Assembly (NCBI RefSeq): GCF_003591485.1
Contig: NZ_QZCF01000005.1
Location: 372,001-436,000 of the forward strand
Direction of reading: 5' to 3'
DNA length: 64,000 bases
Origin: Paenibacillus sp. 1011MAR3C5
GTDB taxonomy: Bacteria > Bacillota > Bacilli > Paenibacillales > Paenibacillaceae
In this document: piece by piece, positions 23,909 through 32,948 of the stretch
Layout: each line of letters begins with the position of its first letter
How positions within the stretch are numbered: position 1 is the first letter of the stretch
Notes under the pieces: model-generated
Database searches by the model: none
What the model saw: the letters and a program-made list of their open reading frames with translations, nothing else
Told to the model about the DNA's origin: nothing
Position numbers and translations under genes: made by a program

Positions 23909-25162
23909 ATGTCGCAGACGGAAGAGTATAAACAAACGCATTGGAAGAGAAATATTATCTTATTCTTAAGCGGCCAGACGCTCTCGCTATTCGGGTCCGC
24001 TTTGGTGCAATATGCAATCATGTGGTACATCACACTAACGACGCAGTCCGGCATTATGATGACGCTGTACATCATTTGCGGTTTTATTCCGACCTTTTTG
24101 CTCTCGCCCTTTGCAGGTGTATGGGCGGACCGCTTCAATCGGAAAAACCTCATTATGATTGCAGATGGAATGATAGCAGTTGTTACGCTTATTCTTGCCA
24201 TTACGTTTATGCTGGGTTACGAAGCAATGTGGCTGTTTTTCGTTATCGCAGCTGTGCGGGCACTCGGAGCGGGCATACAGACGCCTGCAGTCGGGGCAAT
24301 CCTGCCGCAAATCGTACCGCAAGATAAGCTGATCAGAGTGAATGGCATAAATGGAAGCATCCAAGCGATCATCATGTTCATCGCTCCGATCGTTAGTGCG
24401 GGACTTATGTCAGCGGCGTCGGTCGAAGCCATCTTGTTTATCGATGTGGTGACCGCGGCTATTGCTATTTCTACCTTGTTTTTCTTTCTCAAAATTCCAT
24501 TGCATAAGAAGGCAGCCGAAGCCCAGCAAACAGGTTATCTGGACGATTTCAAGGAAGGACTTCGCTATATCGGTCAGCATGCCTTTCTGAAAACCTTCTT
24601 TATCTTTTTTGCGTTTTTCTTTGTCCTGATGGCGCCTGCCGCATTCCTGACCCCCTTGCAAACAACGCGCACCTTCGGGGATGAAGTGTGGCGACTGACT
24701 GCAATTGAAATTGCGTTTTCTGTCGGCATGATGGCGGGCGGAGGAATCATCGCCTCATGGGGCGGCTTCAAAAATAAGGTATACACCATGACAATCGCCA
24801 GCGTGATTATGGCGGTATGCACCGTAGCGCTCGGCATGGCTCCATTGTTCTGGATCTATCTGGCGTTTATGGCAGTGTTCGGCGTGGCGATGCCGATCTT
24901 CAACACACCGACAACCGTCATGCTGCAAGAGAAGGTCGATCCCAATTATCTTGGCCGTATCTTCGGCGTGTTCGGCATGATCTCGACCTCCATGATGCCA
25001 CTCGGAATGCTGATCTTCGGTCCGCTAGCTGATGTGATTCAGATCGAATGGCTGCTTATTGGTACGGGGCTGCTCATGCTCATATTGACGGCATTCTTCG
25101 TCGGCAACAAACGATTGATCGAAGCTGGCAAGCCCGTGATCGTAGAGGCTGTGCAGGAGTAG
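23909..25162 (+). CDS. MFS transporter, MefA-like efflux family
   Basis: A 12-helix major facilitator of 417 residues with a short cytoplasmic N-terminus. The loop between helices 2 and 3 is GVWADRFNRKNLIM (family motif A); AVRALGAGIQTPAVGAILPQIVP follows in helices 4-5. This is the layout of the MefA macrolide-efflux branch (DHA3), which also contains exporters of other substrates, including the staphylopine exporter CntE in staphylococci. It lies directly upstream of a metallophore locus but is cut off from it by a strong terminator, so a role in metallophore export is possible, not shown. The start follows GGAAAGGG. Confidence 0.8.
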   Translation: MSQTEEYKQTHWKRNIILFLSGQTLSLFGSALVQYAIMWYITLTTQSGIMMTLYIICGFIPTFLLSPFAGVWADRFNRKNLIMIADGMIAVVTLILAITFMLGYEAMWLFFVIAAVRALGAGIQTPAVGAILPQIVPQDKLIRVNGINGSIQAIIMFIAPIVSAGLMSAASVEAILFIDVVTAAIAISTLFFFLKIPLHKKAAEAQQTGYLDDFKEGLRYIGQHAFLKTFFIFFAFFFVLMAPAAFLTPLQTTRTFGDEVWRLTAIEIAFSVGMMAGGGIIASWGGFKNKVYTMTIASVIMAVCTVALGMAPLFWIYLAFMAVFGVAMPIFNTPTTVMLQEKVDPNYLGRIFGVFGMISTSMMPLGMLIFGPLADVIQIEWLLIGTGLLMLILTAFFVGNKRLIEAGKPVIVEAVQE

Positions 25163-25167
25163 AGGGG

Positions 25168-25197
25168 GAAAAAGCTGCCTTTGGGCAGCTTTTTTTA
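25168..25197 (+). terminator. Rho-independent terminator
   Basis: AAAAAGCTGCC and GGCAGCTTTTTTT form a stem with a TTTG loop and strong T-run right after the MFS gene. Confidence 0.88.
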
Positions 25198-25256
25198 TTT
25201 TAGTTTGCGTGAAAAAGCTGATTAAGCCGTATGAGAATCCAAGGAGCGCATTTTTT

Positions 25257-25297
25257 TTTACAGCATTTAGAAAATTCGACTTCTACAAAGCTGTAAA
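25257..25297. promoter_or_regulatory. Separated inverted repeat before the ABC ATPase genes
   Basis: TTTACAGC (25257-25264) and GCTGTAAA (25290-25297) are perfect inverted arms 25 bp apart, within the 230 bp upstream of the metallophore importer ATPase. A role as an operator pair or RNA stem is conjecture. A 63-codon frame (25209-25400) crosses the region but has no ribosome binding site. Confidence 0.3.
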
Positions 25298-25396
25298 ATC
25301 ATTTAAACTGGAAGAACCAAGGGAAATAATGTCGGAATTGATATCAGAACAGAGCGATAAAGGGCGAACCAATCGATTAGACGGAGGGGAATGGAC

Positions 25397-26284
25397 ATGA
25401 CTGCACAGACTTCCGAGCTTGAGCCAACGGATTCAACTCAACCCTATCACGTGCATCCATCGAACCTTTCGGATCATGCCGCAGAGCTAGTCTTAAGGAT
25501 CGAACGTCTCAACATCGCTGTCCAGAAACAGAAGTTGATCCGTCCGCTTATTCATGAGGTATCCTTCTCCATTGCCAAGGGGGAGACCCTTGCGCTCGTT
25601 GGTGAAAGCGGCAGCGGAAAGAGCGTGACCGCTAGCGCTGTTGCGGGACTATTGCCGAATTCCCTCCGTATAACAAGCGGCAGCATTCAGTTTCAAGGCG
25701 AGGATATTCTGGCAAGGCAGGAGAAGCAGCGAACACAATTGAGAGGGACACGCATCGGTTGGATCTTTCAAAATTATCAAGGCAGCTTTACTCCGTTTTT
25801 GACCATCGGCAGCCAGTTAACGGAGATGTTACGGACTCACCGCAAGCTATCCAGACGTGCTGCCAAGGAGCTGGTGCTGTCCTGGCTTGATCAAGCCGCA
25901 TTGCCGGCGGAGCGCGTGTATGCAAGCTATCCGTTCCAGATTAGCGGCGGTCAGCGGCAGCGGGCGGCCATTGCTGCGGCTCTCATGCTGGAGCCCTCTC
26001 TAGTCATTGCCGATGAGCCGACTACGGCGCTTGATGTCATTACGGGCGAGCGTGTGCTGGAGCTTATGATGGACCTTCAGCGGCTGACTGGCTGCGCGAT
26101 TTTATTCATCTCTCATGATCTGCGGCATGTCATGAAGCGAGCTGACCGGATCGCAGTAATGAAGGAGGGGCGAATCATGGAGCTGGGCGAGCCGAAGCAA
26201 ATCCGGGAGCAGCCCAGGCATCCCTATACGAAGCAGTTGCTGGACGCTTGTCCGAAGCTCGAAGTGCCTCCTCGTCTCTGGTAA
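25397..26284 (+). CDS. cntD: Opine-metallophore/nickel ABC transporter ATPase (CntD-like)
   Basis: An ABC ATPase of 295 residues of the oligopeptide/nickel importer class. Walker A is GESGSGKS, the signature is ISGGQRQR, Walker B is LVIADEPTTALD. The C-terminal QPRHPYTKQLLDACPKL tail is typical of OppD-type subunits. About 45 residues precede the domain. The ATG at 25397 is 7 nt from GGAGGGG; the one at 25391 is too near. Together with the next ATPase it would power import of a metal-opine complex by the permeases at 31087-32900. The name rests on the neighbouring cntL/cntM-like genes. Confidence 0.8.
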   Translation: MTAQTSELEPTDSTQPYHVHPSNLSDHAAELVLRIERLNIAVQKQKLIRPLIHEVSFSIAKGETLALVGESGSGKSVTASAVAGLLPNSLRITSGSIQFQGEDILARQEKQRTQLRGTRIGWIFQNYQGSFTPFLTIGSQLTEMLRTHRKLSRRAAKELVLSWLDQAALPAERVYASYPFQISGGQRQRAAIAAALMLEPSLVIADEPTTALDVITGERVLELMMDLQRLTGCAILFISHDLRHVMKRADRIAVMKEGRIMELGEPKQIREQPRHPYTKQLLDACPKLEVPPRLW

Positions 26285-26347
26285 GCATCGAGCAAAGTCG
26301 AATTCATACGCAATTATGCCGGTAGACAAGGGGGCAGGAAACATATC

Positions 26348-27133
26348 ATGAATGCCGTATTAACCGTTGATCGGCTGTGCAAGTCCTATCATGCCGGAAG
26401 CAAGGGTATAGTGGAAGCTGTGCAAGAGGTATCCTTTCATATCCATGAGGGTGAGTGTCTGGGGCTAGCAGGGGAAAGCGGCTGCGGCAAGAGCACCGTA
26501 GCCAGACTGCTGCTTGCCTTGGAACGACCCGATCAGGGAGAAGTGCTGCTGGAGGGGGTATCTCTGCACAGACTGAGCGGGAAAGAGCTGCGCAAGCAGC
26601 GCCGGTGGATTCAGGCTGTCTTCCAAGATCCTGCTGCTTCGCTGAATGACCGGCTGCCGGTCTGGCGTTCTGTCATGGAGCCGCTGGACAACTTCCCGGA
26701 AGCGATTCCGTCATTTTTATTAGATGTGAGAGACTCCAGGCGAGATAGCGCCGCCCGCTTGTTCGAGATGGTCGAGCTGGGACGCGAGCATCTGGATTGT
26801 TATCCTCATGAACTGAGCGGCGGCCAGCGACAACGCGTCGCAATTGCCAGAGGCATCAGTCTGCGTCCGAAGCTGCTCGTCTGCGATGAATCGACGACGA
26901 GTCTCGATGTTACTATTCAATCCCAGATTCTGCATCTGCTGAAGCAGTTGCAGAGGGAGCTGGGCATGTCCTATCTCTTTATTTCTCATGATATTGGCGT
27001 AATCGAACAAGTAAGCGACCGCATCATTGTGATGAAGGGTGGTCGAATGCTGGATTTATTCCCCAAGGAAGCGATGTGGGACAAGAATCGCCATCCTTAC
27101 ACCCGGCTGCTCATTAAGGCTGCACTTTTTTAG
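26348..27133 (+). CDS. cntF: Opine-metallophore/nickel ABC transporter ATPase (CntF-like)
   Basis: The second ABC ATPase, 261 residues, OppF/DppF type. Walker A is GESGCGKS, signature LSGGQRQR, Walker B LLVCDESTTSLD, where the usual DEP is DES, a minor variation that keeps the catalytic Glu. It pairs with the preceding ATPase to form the heterodimer of an opine/nickel importer. The gene ends at a terminator, so the ATPases form their own unit ahead of the biosynthesis genes. Confidence 0.82.
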   Translation: MNAVLTVDRLCKSYHAGSKGIVEAVQEVSFHIHEGECLGLAGESGCGKSTVARLLLALERPDQGEVLLEGVSLHRLSGKELRKQRRWIQAVFQDPAASLNDRLPVWRSVMEPLDNFPEAIPSFLLDVRDSRRDSAARLFEMVELGREHLDCYPHELSGGQRQRVAIARGISLRPKLLVCDESTTSLDVTIQSQILHLLKQLQRELGMSYLFISHDIGVIEQVSDRIIVMKGGRMLDLFPKEAMWDKNRHPYTRLLIKAALF

Positions 27134-27162
27134 AGAAAGATAATCATAGGTTTAATGTCAGA

Positions 27163-27200
27163 AGGTCCGGTTTACCTAAAGCAGGTAGTCGGACTTTTTT
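27163..27200 (+). terminator. Rho-independent terminator
   Basis: GGTCCG ... ACCT/AGGT ... CGGACT form a nested stem followed by TTTTTT after the ATPase gene. Confidence 0.65.
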
Positions 27201-27209
27201 GCGTTGCGT

Positions 27210-27258
27210 TGAAATGACTCTTTCGAGTCATTTCAGCTTCATACAATTGCTGTATAAT
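27210..27258 (+). promoter_or_regulatory. Metallophore biosynthesis promoter with 11-bp inverted repeat
   Basis: TGAAATGACTC (27210-27220) and GAGTCATTTCA (27225-27235) form a perfect 11-bp inverted repeat with a 4-bp centre. A perfect TATAAT (27253-27258) follows, leaving the weak -35 position (27230-27235) inside the repeat. This placement fits an operator for a repressor, not a terminator, since no T-run follows. The word does not match Zur or Fur boxes. TTTCGAGT recurs at 27222 and 27258. Confidence 0.5.
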
Positions 27259-27322
27259 TTCGAGTGTAAATGGCTTTTTTTACTATTTTGTCGAAAATTC
27301 ATATGAAATGGAGGGAAGTTGT

Positions 27323-28138
27323 TTGAAGAAGAAATATGCCCTGTTGCTTGCCTTGCAATCCTTCGAATATGAGATTCATCGATTGAAGGCATATTCGGAA
27401 GAATGCTCGGATTGTTATGAGTTGCTGCAATTAAAGCTCGATGCGTTATGCAGCTTTATGACATCAGATGAGAGCGAAGCGCTGTGGGGGGAATGGGGAG
27501 ATCGTGAAGAGATTCGGCAGCATGGAGAATTGCTTCGCTCAGCCTCCAATCAAGCCTTGTGCCGGCTGGAGAAGTATCAATCCTGTCAAGTGCTTGAACA
27601 GAAGATGAACGTAAGTGAATATCTTTCACTGCTGACGTCCACCGTTAGTCAAGAGCTGAAGATTTTCGGAATGGAGGCTGCTTCTCGAATTCTGTTTATC
27701 GGCTCAGGCGCTTTTCCGGTATCCGCACTGACCATGGCGCAGGAATCTGGAGCGGAAGTGTTTTGTCTGGATACGGATGAAGAGGCCGTTGCGCTTGGCC
27801 GCAGAGTGGCAGAAGCAGCTGGATTGCTTGCCAAGCTCACGTTCACCAGCAGCTATGGCGCAGGAATGTCATTCCTTGACAGAGCAACCCATGTTGTGAT
27901 CGCTTCTCTTGTGGGCAACAAGCATGAGCTTCTAAGAGAATTGAAGGCTGCAGCAGGCCTGGAGACGAAGATCATTCTAAGATACGGAAACGGGCTGAAG
28001 TCAATCTTTAATTTCCCGTTGGAGCTGGAGCTGTCCGATGAATGGGAGATTACCCCAATTATCCAGAACAAACGGATCTACGATACGGTAATGCTGCAGC
28101 GAAAAGGAGCTAGAGGATTGGAGGCGACACAGCTATGA
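27323..28138 (+). CDS. cntL: Nicotianamine synthase-like enzyme (CntL family)
   Basis: A protein of 271 residues matching the size and pattern of the bacterial nicotianamine synthase-like enzymes. The helical N-terminus (LLALQSFEYEIHRLKAYSEEC) precedes an S-adenosylmethionine-binding Rossmann fold with ILFIGSGAFPVSALTMA (about 137-153) and VFCLDTDEEAVALGRR. These enzymes move the aminobutyrate group of S-adenosylmethionine onto histidine. The TTG at 27323 follows GGAGGGAAG; the ATG at 27308 has no ribosome binding site. It overlaps the next gene by 4 bp, as expected for a two-step pathway. No histidine racemase (CntK) is in the window, suggesting L-histidine as substrate. Confidence 0.82.
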   Translation: MKKKYALLLALQSFEYEIHRLKAYSEECSDCYELLQLKLDALCSFMTSDESEALWGEWGDREEIRQHGELLRSASNQALCRLEKYQSCQVLEQKMNVSEYLSLLTSTVSQELKIFGMEAASRILFIGSGAFPVSALTMAQESGAEVFCLDTDEEAVALGRRVAEAAGLLAKLTFTSSYGAGMSFLDRATHVVIASLVGNKHELLRELKAAAGLETKIILRYGNGLKSIFNFPLELELSDEWEITPIIQNKRIYDTVMLQRKGARGLEATQL

Positions 28139-29454
28139 ACCAGTCGTTGACAGCCCCATTCGGCAATACGCTTGTGATCGGTGCAGGGCCTGCAGGTATT
28201 CATGCAGCGGTAGACTGGAACCAACATTCCGCACGGATAGGCTTGTTAAATCGAGAAGGCGAACATGCCGATCGGATCCAGCAGGAGCTTAGTCAGCAGG
28301 GCTATACCCTCTCTGTGGATATACAGGTGCCAAGAGCAAGACATCAGTCAGGAGAAGCACAGCTGTACCGTTTCTACAACGGATATGGTGGCATCGAGGA
28401 CATATGGCATACGCTTGTGCTATGTACCCCAGGCGACAGCTACATGCACGTTATACGAGGCATGAACCTTGAGACCCTGCATCAATTAAGAACCATTATT
28501 CTTATCTCCCCAGGTATCGGATCCAATCTTCTTGTTCAAAGCTCGCTAGGCAATCTGGCGGCTTCCATTGAAATTATAAGCTTCTCCACTTATTATGCTT
28601 CATCTAGGTTTCCCTCCAATCAAGCAACGGTATTGAAGTCGGTTGTGAATGGACTAAAGCGAAGAGTAGCCGTCTCGTCAAACCGCGCAACCAGCACAAC
28701 TCTTCTTTTCCTTAAGGAATTGCTAGAATCCCGTCACGTTCTATGCGAGATCACCTCGAACCCGCTGGAAGCGGAAAGCAGAAGCATTACGACGTACGTT
28801 CACCCGCCATTTTTTATGAATGAATTTTCGTTGAACGAAGTGTTTGGCCGCCATACTTCCCGTAAGTTCTTATATAAGCTGTATCCCGAAGGTCCGATAA
28901 CGCAGCATACGATTCGCAGCATGGTGCTGCTGTGGGAGGAGATATCCCGCCTTCTTCGTCATGTAGGCGTGCAGCCGTTAAACCTGCTGAAATTTCTGAA
29001 CGATGACAATTACCCTGTTCATGAGACGACGTTGTCGCGAGAGGATATTGACAGCTTTCCGAATATGGAGCCTGTCCAGCAGCAATATTTGCTATATATC
29101 CGCTACTCCTCCATCCTGATCGATCCTTTCTCAGAACCTGATGATCAAGGCAAATATGCGGATTTTTCCGCTATTTCCTATCAGCAGGCTGTATTCAAAA
29201 ACGGTTATTGGGCGATCCCCCGTATTCCGTATGAGGATTACAAGCGGCTGAAGCTGCTTCACGCGGTGGGGCAGCGCCTTGGCTTGGAGATGTCGCATAC
29301 CCGTTCCCTTATGGATACGTTTGAGAGCAAGCTGACCGCCTTCATCCAGGAGGTAGGGGCGGACAAGGTTCATCCCGATCTGATGAAGGATCAGTCGGAG
29401 GAGCAGGCAGATGCGATTCTGCTGATGCTTAATCGTTCATTCGGTCACATCTGA
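28135..29454 (+). CDS. cntM: Opine metallophore dehydrogenase (CntM family)
   Basis: A protein of 439 residues with an N-terminal NADPH-binding loop LVIGAGPAGIHAA and the staphylopine-dehydrogenase-type pattern (CTPGDSYMHVIRGM, ILISPGIGSNLLVQ, SFSTYYASSRF, HPPFFMNEFSL). It reductively joins the CntL product to an alpha-keto acid. The segment STYYASSR at about 151-158 has no Asp; staphylopine dehydrogenase, which uses pyruvate, is reported to have Asp150 in this area, so alpha-ketoglutarate and a bacillopaline-like product seem more likely. That alignment was made by eye. The gene is coupled to the CntL-like gene by an ATGA overlap. Confidence 0.82.
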   Translation: MNQSLTAPFGNTLVIGAGPAGIHAAVDWNQHSARIGLLNREGEHADRIQQELSQQGYTLSVDIQVPRARHQSGEAQLYRFYNGYGGIEDIWHTLVLCTPGDSYMHVIRGMNLETLHQLRTIILISPGIGSNLLVQSSLGNLAASIEIISFSTYYASSRFPSNQATVLKSVVNGLKRRVAVSSNRATSTTLLFLKELLESRHVLCEITSNPLEAESRSITTYVHPPFFMNEFSLNEVFGRHTSRKFLYKLYPEGPITQHTIRSMVLLWEEISRLLRHVGVQPLNLLKFLNDDNYPVHETTLSREDIDSFPNMEPVQQQYLLYIRYSSILIDPFSEPDDQGKYADFSAISYQQAVFKNGYWAIPRIPYEDYKRLKLLHAVGQRLGLEMSHTRSLMDTFESKLTAFIQEVGADKVHPDLMKDQSEEQADAILLMLNRSFGHI

Positions 29455-29522
29455 GGAATGAAAGGACGATGATCTTATGAATGTAATGCCGTTAAATAAT
29501 CGAAGAAATCGGAGGGCTATCC

Positions 29523-31085
29523 ATGCATGGATATCAGATATTTCGTGACATTAAGCGGTTATGGTTACTAGTCATATGCTTATCAGCACTGCTGGCTGGA
29601 TGCACGACAGACGTAGATCCATCAGCAAAAACGGATGCCGACAAAAAAGTGACAATTATCCACAGCTTGCCGAGCGAATCCATGGATCCCCATAACGAGT
29701 GGATTGCATTAAGAGCTGGCGTAACCGAAACGCTCGTGCGGCTCAATGAAAAGATGGAAGTGTCGCCATGGCTCGCATCTGCCTGGGAGGCGAAGGACGA
29801 GCGGACATGGAGCTTTACGATCCGCGATGGCATTGCCTTTCAAGATGGAACAAAGCTTGACGCTGCAGCTGTCAAGGCTTCCTTCGAACGGGGAATGGAG
29901 GACAGCGAAGCGCTATCGGCCGGATTGAAGCTTCAAGCGATGGAGGCGAATGGACAAGAGCTGATCTTTACGACGAAAGAACCTCATCCTGCCTTTCCGA
30001 CGGAGCTGGTTCATCCGACAGCAAGCATTGTTAGCGTTGCTGCCGAGAAGAAGCTAGGGAAGGAAGCATTCAACAAAGCGCCCGTCGGCACAGGCCCGTT
30101 CAAAGTCGTTCAATTCATTCCCGGTCAAGAAATAACATTGGACAGGTATGACGGCTATTGGGACGGCACTGCCAAGCTGAGCGCGGTGAAATTTCTGTTT
30201 AACGGGGATGCGAATGTCAGGACGCTAGCCTTCCAGTCGAAGCAAGCGGATATCGTCTATCATTTGGCGCCGGAAGCTCTGACAACGATTGAATCAGACC
30301 AGCAGTTGTCGGTTCAGTCTGTGACGAGCCTTCGCACGCATTATTTCACCTATAATCCCCAAAGCGCCAGCGTCTCGGATATAAGGGTCAGAAGAGCAAT
30401 TGATAAGCTGATCGACCGGGATACGATCGTGAAGGACATCATGCTTGGACATGCGCTGCCCGCCAACGGTCCATTCAACAACACGCTACCGTTCGGCAGC
30501 GGGGAAGCCGCGCAGCAGCTTGATCAGGCAGAGGCGCAAAAGCTCTTGGAGAGCGCAGGCTATAAGAAGAATAGCGATGGGAAGCTGGAGAAGGATGGCA
30601 AGCTCCTGGTATTAAAGCTAATCGCGTTCTCGGGTATTAATCCCGAGCTCCCGCTTATTCCATTGCTTGTTCAATCCGAAGCTGCGAAGGTCGGTATAAC
30701 GATTGAGGTCACATCCGTGGAGTATCCGGATGTATACATCAAGGATCATTCCGATTGGGACCTGTCCACGTCAAGCTACTTGACGTCGCCGCGCGGAGAC
30801 GGCGGTTCGTTCCTGAACTCAGCCTATCTGCCTGGAGGCTCCTACAATGCCGCCAATGTCAAAGTGGACAATCTGGAGCCCATTCTGATGGAGCTGAACA
30901 CAACCGGAGATGTGCAGAAGCGCAGCGAGTTAACACAACAGGCGGTTCAACTGATCAACGAAGCTAAGGTGCACTCCTTTATTATTCATCCGAATATATT
31001 GGTCGGCGTTCATAACAGGATTATGAATTGGCGTCCCGGCGCTGAAGAGTTCTACCTTGTAACCAATAAGATGGACGTACAGTGA
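29523..31085 (+). CDS. cntA: Metallophore-binding lipoprotein (CntA-like)
   Basis: A lipoprotein of 520 residues: lipobox LLAGC near residue 27, then an SBP_bac_5 (dipeptide/nickel-type) binding domain with IIHSLPSESMDPHNEWIA, WSFTIRDGIAFQDGTKLDA and YNPQSASVSDIRVRRAIDKLIDRD. The MDPHNEW stretch near the N-terminus is as in nickel/metallophore-binding CntA proteins. It would capture the metal-opine complex outside the membrane for the permeases that follow at once. The start follows ATCGGAGGG. Confidence 0.82.
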   Translation: MHGYQIFRDIKRLWLLVICLSALLAGCTTDVDPSAKTDADKKVTIIHSLPSESMDPHNEWIALRAGVTETLVRLNEKMEVSPWLASAWEAKDERTWSFTIRDGIAFQDGTKLDAAAVKASFERGMEDSEALSAGLKLQAMEANGQELIFTTKEPHPAFPTELVHPTASIVSVAAEKKLGKEAFNKAPVGTGPFKVVQFIPGQEITLDRYDGYWDGTAKLSAVKFLFNGDANVRTLAFQSKQADIVYHLAPEALTTIESDQQLSVQSVTSLRTHYFTYNPQSASVSDIRVRRAIDKLIDRDTIVKDIMLGHALPANGPFNNTLPFGSGEAAQQLDQAEAQKLLESAGYKKNSDGKLEKDGKLLVLKLIAFSGINPELPLIPLLVQSEAAKVGITIEVTSVEYPDVYIKDHSDWDLSTSSYLTSPRGDGGSFLNSAYLPGGSYNAANVKVDNLEPILMELNTTGDVQKRSELTQQAVQLINEAKVHSFIIHPNILVGVHNRIMNWRPGAEEFYLVTNKMDVQ

Positions 31086-31086
31086 A

Positions 31087-32031
31087 ATGCTGACGCATGC
31101 TGCACTCAGACTGCTTCAGCTCGTACTGATGCTGCTCGTCTTAAGTCTGGTTACATTTATTCTGATGAAGCTTGCACCGGGAGATCCTGTGTTAACCATT
31201 CTGAAAGCGCATGAAGGCGCCGTAACGGAGGAGGACACGCTTCTGGTCCGGGAACAACTGGGTTTCGATCTGCCGCTATATCAGCAGTATGGACAATGGC
31301 TGTCTGGTGTTGTAAAGCTGGATTTGGGTCAATCCTACACGTCGAACCGGGACGTGTGGAATCTTCTTGTCGAGCGGCTGCCTGCGTCGATCATGCTCAT
31401 GGCGGGATCTATTACAGCTCTGCTGATCCTTGCGCTTCCGCTGGGCATGCTGGCAGCCAAATATCAGAATCGATTACCCGACTATATTAGCCGCTTGTTC
31501 GCTTTGATAGGCTCATCCATCCCCAGCTTCTGGCTAGGGCTGCTGCTTATCTATCTCTTCTCCTATCAGTTGAACTGGTTGCCGATGATGGGCGGCGGCA
31601 GCATCAGCCACTTGATCCTTCCTTCGGTTACGCTCGGTTTTGTCATGGCTCCGGAATATATCCGTCTGCTTCGAGCAGGCATGCTGGATACCTTGTCGCA
31701 GGAATATATTCGTGCAGCCAGAGCCAGAGGGATTAAGGAGTGGAGCGTGTTGACAAGACATGCGCTGAGAGCCGCATTAATGCCGGTTGTTTCCCTCATG
31801 GGAATGAGCATGGGGGCGCTAATGGCAGGTTCTGTTGTTACGGAATCGCTGTTTGGATGGCCGGGTCTTGGCAGCATGGCGATGGAGGCGATCACACAGC
31901 GCAACTACCCGGTCATTCAAGGCTATATTCTGCTTACAGGCCTATTCATCGGACTCGCCAACTGGTTGTCGGATATGGGCCTGGTCATCCTTGATCCCCG
32001 TATACGGCTCGGAGGGGGGAGAGGAGGATGA
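31087..32031 (+). CDS. cntB: Metallophore ABC transporter permease (CntB-like)
   Basis: A permease of 314 residues of the DppB/NikB type with six predicted helices, the N-terminal FILMKLAPGDPVLTIL motif, the LDLGQSYTSNRDV external segment and the ATPase-contact loop EYIRAARARGIKEW. Its ATG is one base after the CntA-like stop, and no clear ribosome binding site is present, so it depends on translational coupling. Confidence 0.86.
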   Translation: MLTHAALRLLQLVLMLLVLSLVTFILMKLAPGDPVLTILKAHEGAVTEEDTLLVREQLGFDLPLYQQYGQWLSGVVKLDLGQSYTSNRDVWNLLVERLPASIMLMAGSITALLILALPLGMLAAKYQNRLPDYISRLFALIGSSIPSFWLGLLLIYLFSYQLNWLPMMGGGSISHLILPSVTLGFVMAPEYIRLLRAGMLDTLSQEYIRAARARGIKEWSVLTRHALRAALMPVVSLMGMSMGALMAGSVVTESLFGWPGLGSMAMEAITQRNYPVIQGYILLTGLFIGLANWLSDMGLVILDPRIRLGGGRGG

Positions 32032-32900
32032 AATCTATTGCTCAGAATGAAGTACTGCCATTGGCAGCAGAACGAAGCTCCCTATGGCGTATGATGCTTC
32101 GCAGTCCTATGATGTGTGCCGGTCTAGTCATCGGTGTTATCGTACTGCTGCTCGCTTTGCTCAGTCCATGGCTGATTATTAATGATCCGCTGCTGATCCA
32201 GATGTCGGACAGGCTGCTTCCGCCGAGCTGGACATACCCGCTAGGGACGGATCATCTTGGCCGCTGCGTGTTCTCCAGGCTCATGGCAGGAGCTTCTACG
32301 ACGCTTGGATTGTCGCTCCTTGCCAGCACGGCAGTCGTTGTGATCGGAATTCCGGTTGGACTTGCCGCAGGCTTCGCCAACAGACGGCTTGATTCCTTGC
32401 TGATGAGGCTGGCAGACGGCGCAGGAGCATTGCCAGAATTTTTGATGGCCATTGCGGTTGCCGGCTTCCTCGGTCCTGGCTTGACGAATGTGATACTCGC
32501 TATTGCGATTGTGAAGTGGATCGGCTATGCCCGATTGGTGCGAGGGATCGCACTTGCAGAACGGGAGAAGGAATATATATTGGCATCTATCGTATCTGGC
32601 AGCGGGAAGTGGACTATTGTAAGGCGGCATCTGCTCCGACAGATGTATGCGCCGATTACGATTATGGCCGCGGCAGATGTGGGCAAGACGATATTGCTGA
32701 TCTCGGCGCTATCCTATCTTGGATTAGGCGCACAACCGCCTTCGCCGGAATGGGGAGCGATGCTAAGCGACGGACGACCTTACTTCCAGACGGCTCCTGA
32801 GCTGATGATATTCCCCGGGCTATGCATTCTGATGGTTGTACTCGCCTGTAACCTGATTAGCGACGGATTGCGGGATGTACTGGATATTAGAGCCCGATAA
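32028..32900 (+). CDS. cntC: Metallophore ABC transporter permease (CntC-like)
   Basis: A permease of 290 residues of the DppC/NikC type: six predicted helices, YPLGTDHLGRCVFSRLMAGA after the first periplasmic loop, EKEYILASIVSGSGKW as the coupling loop, and the C-terminal ISDGLRDVLDIRAR. It overlaps the preceding permease gene by 4 bp behind GGGAGGAGG. It completes the importer with the ATPases at 25397 and 26348. Confidence 0.86.
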   Translation: MKSIAQNEVLPLAAERSSLWRMMLRSPMMCAGLVIGVIVLLLALLSPWLIINDPLLIQMSDRLLPPSWTYPLGTDHLGRCVFSRLMAGASTTLGLSLLASTAVVVIGIPVGLAAGFANRRLDSLLMRLADGAGALPEFLMAIAVAGFLGPGLTNVILAIAIVKWIGYARLVRGIALAEREKEYILASIVSGSGKWTIVRRHLLRQMYAPITIMAAADVGKTILLISALSYLGLGAQPPSPEWGAMLSDGRPYFQTAPELMIFPGLCILMVVLACNLISDGLRDVLDIRAR

Positions 32901-32948
32901 ACAGCAGAAAAAAATGCAGAAGCATCTGCAGGGATGAAAGAGGTTCCC

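Noticed and set aside
25209..25400. 63-codon frame before the CntD-like gene
   Set aside because: No ribosome binding site, starts at a weak codon just after a terminator and crosses an inverted repeat.
27210..27235. Inverted repeat as a terminator of the CntF-like gene
   Set aside because: No T-run follows, and a proper terminator with TTTTTT lies just upstream at 27163-27200.
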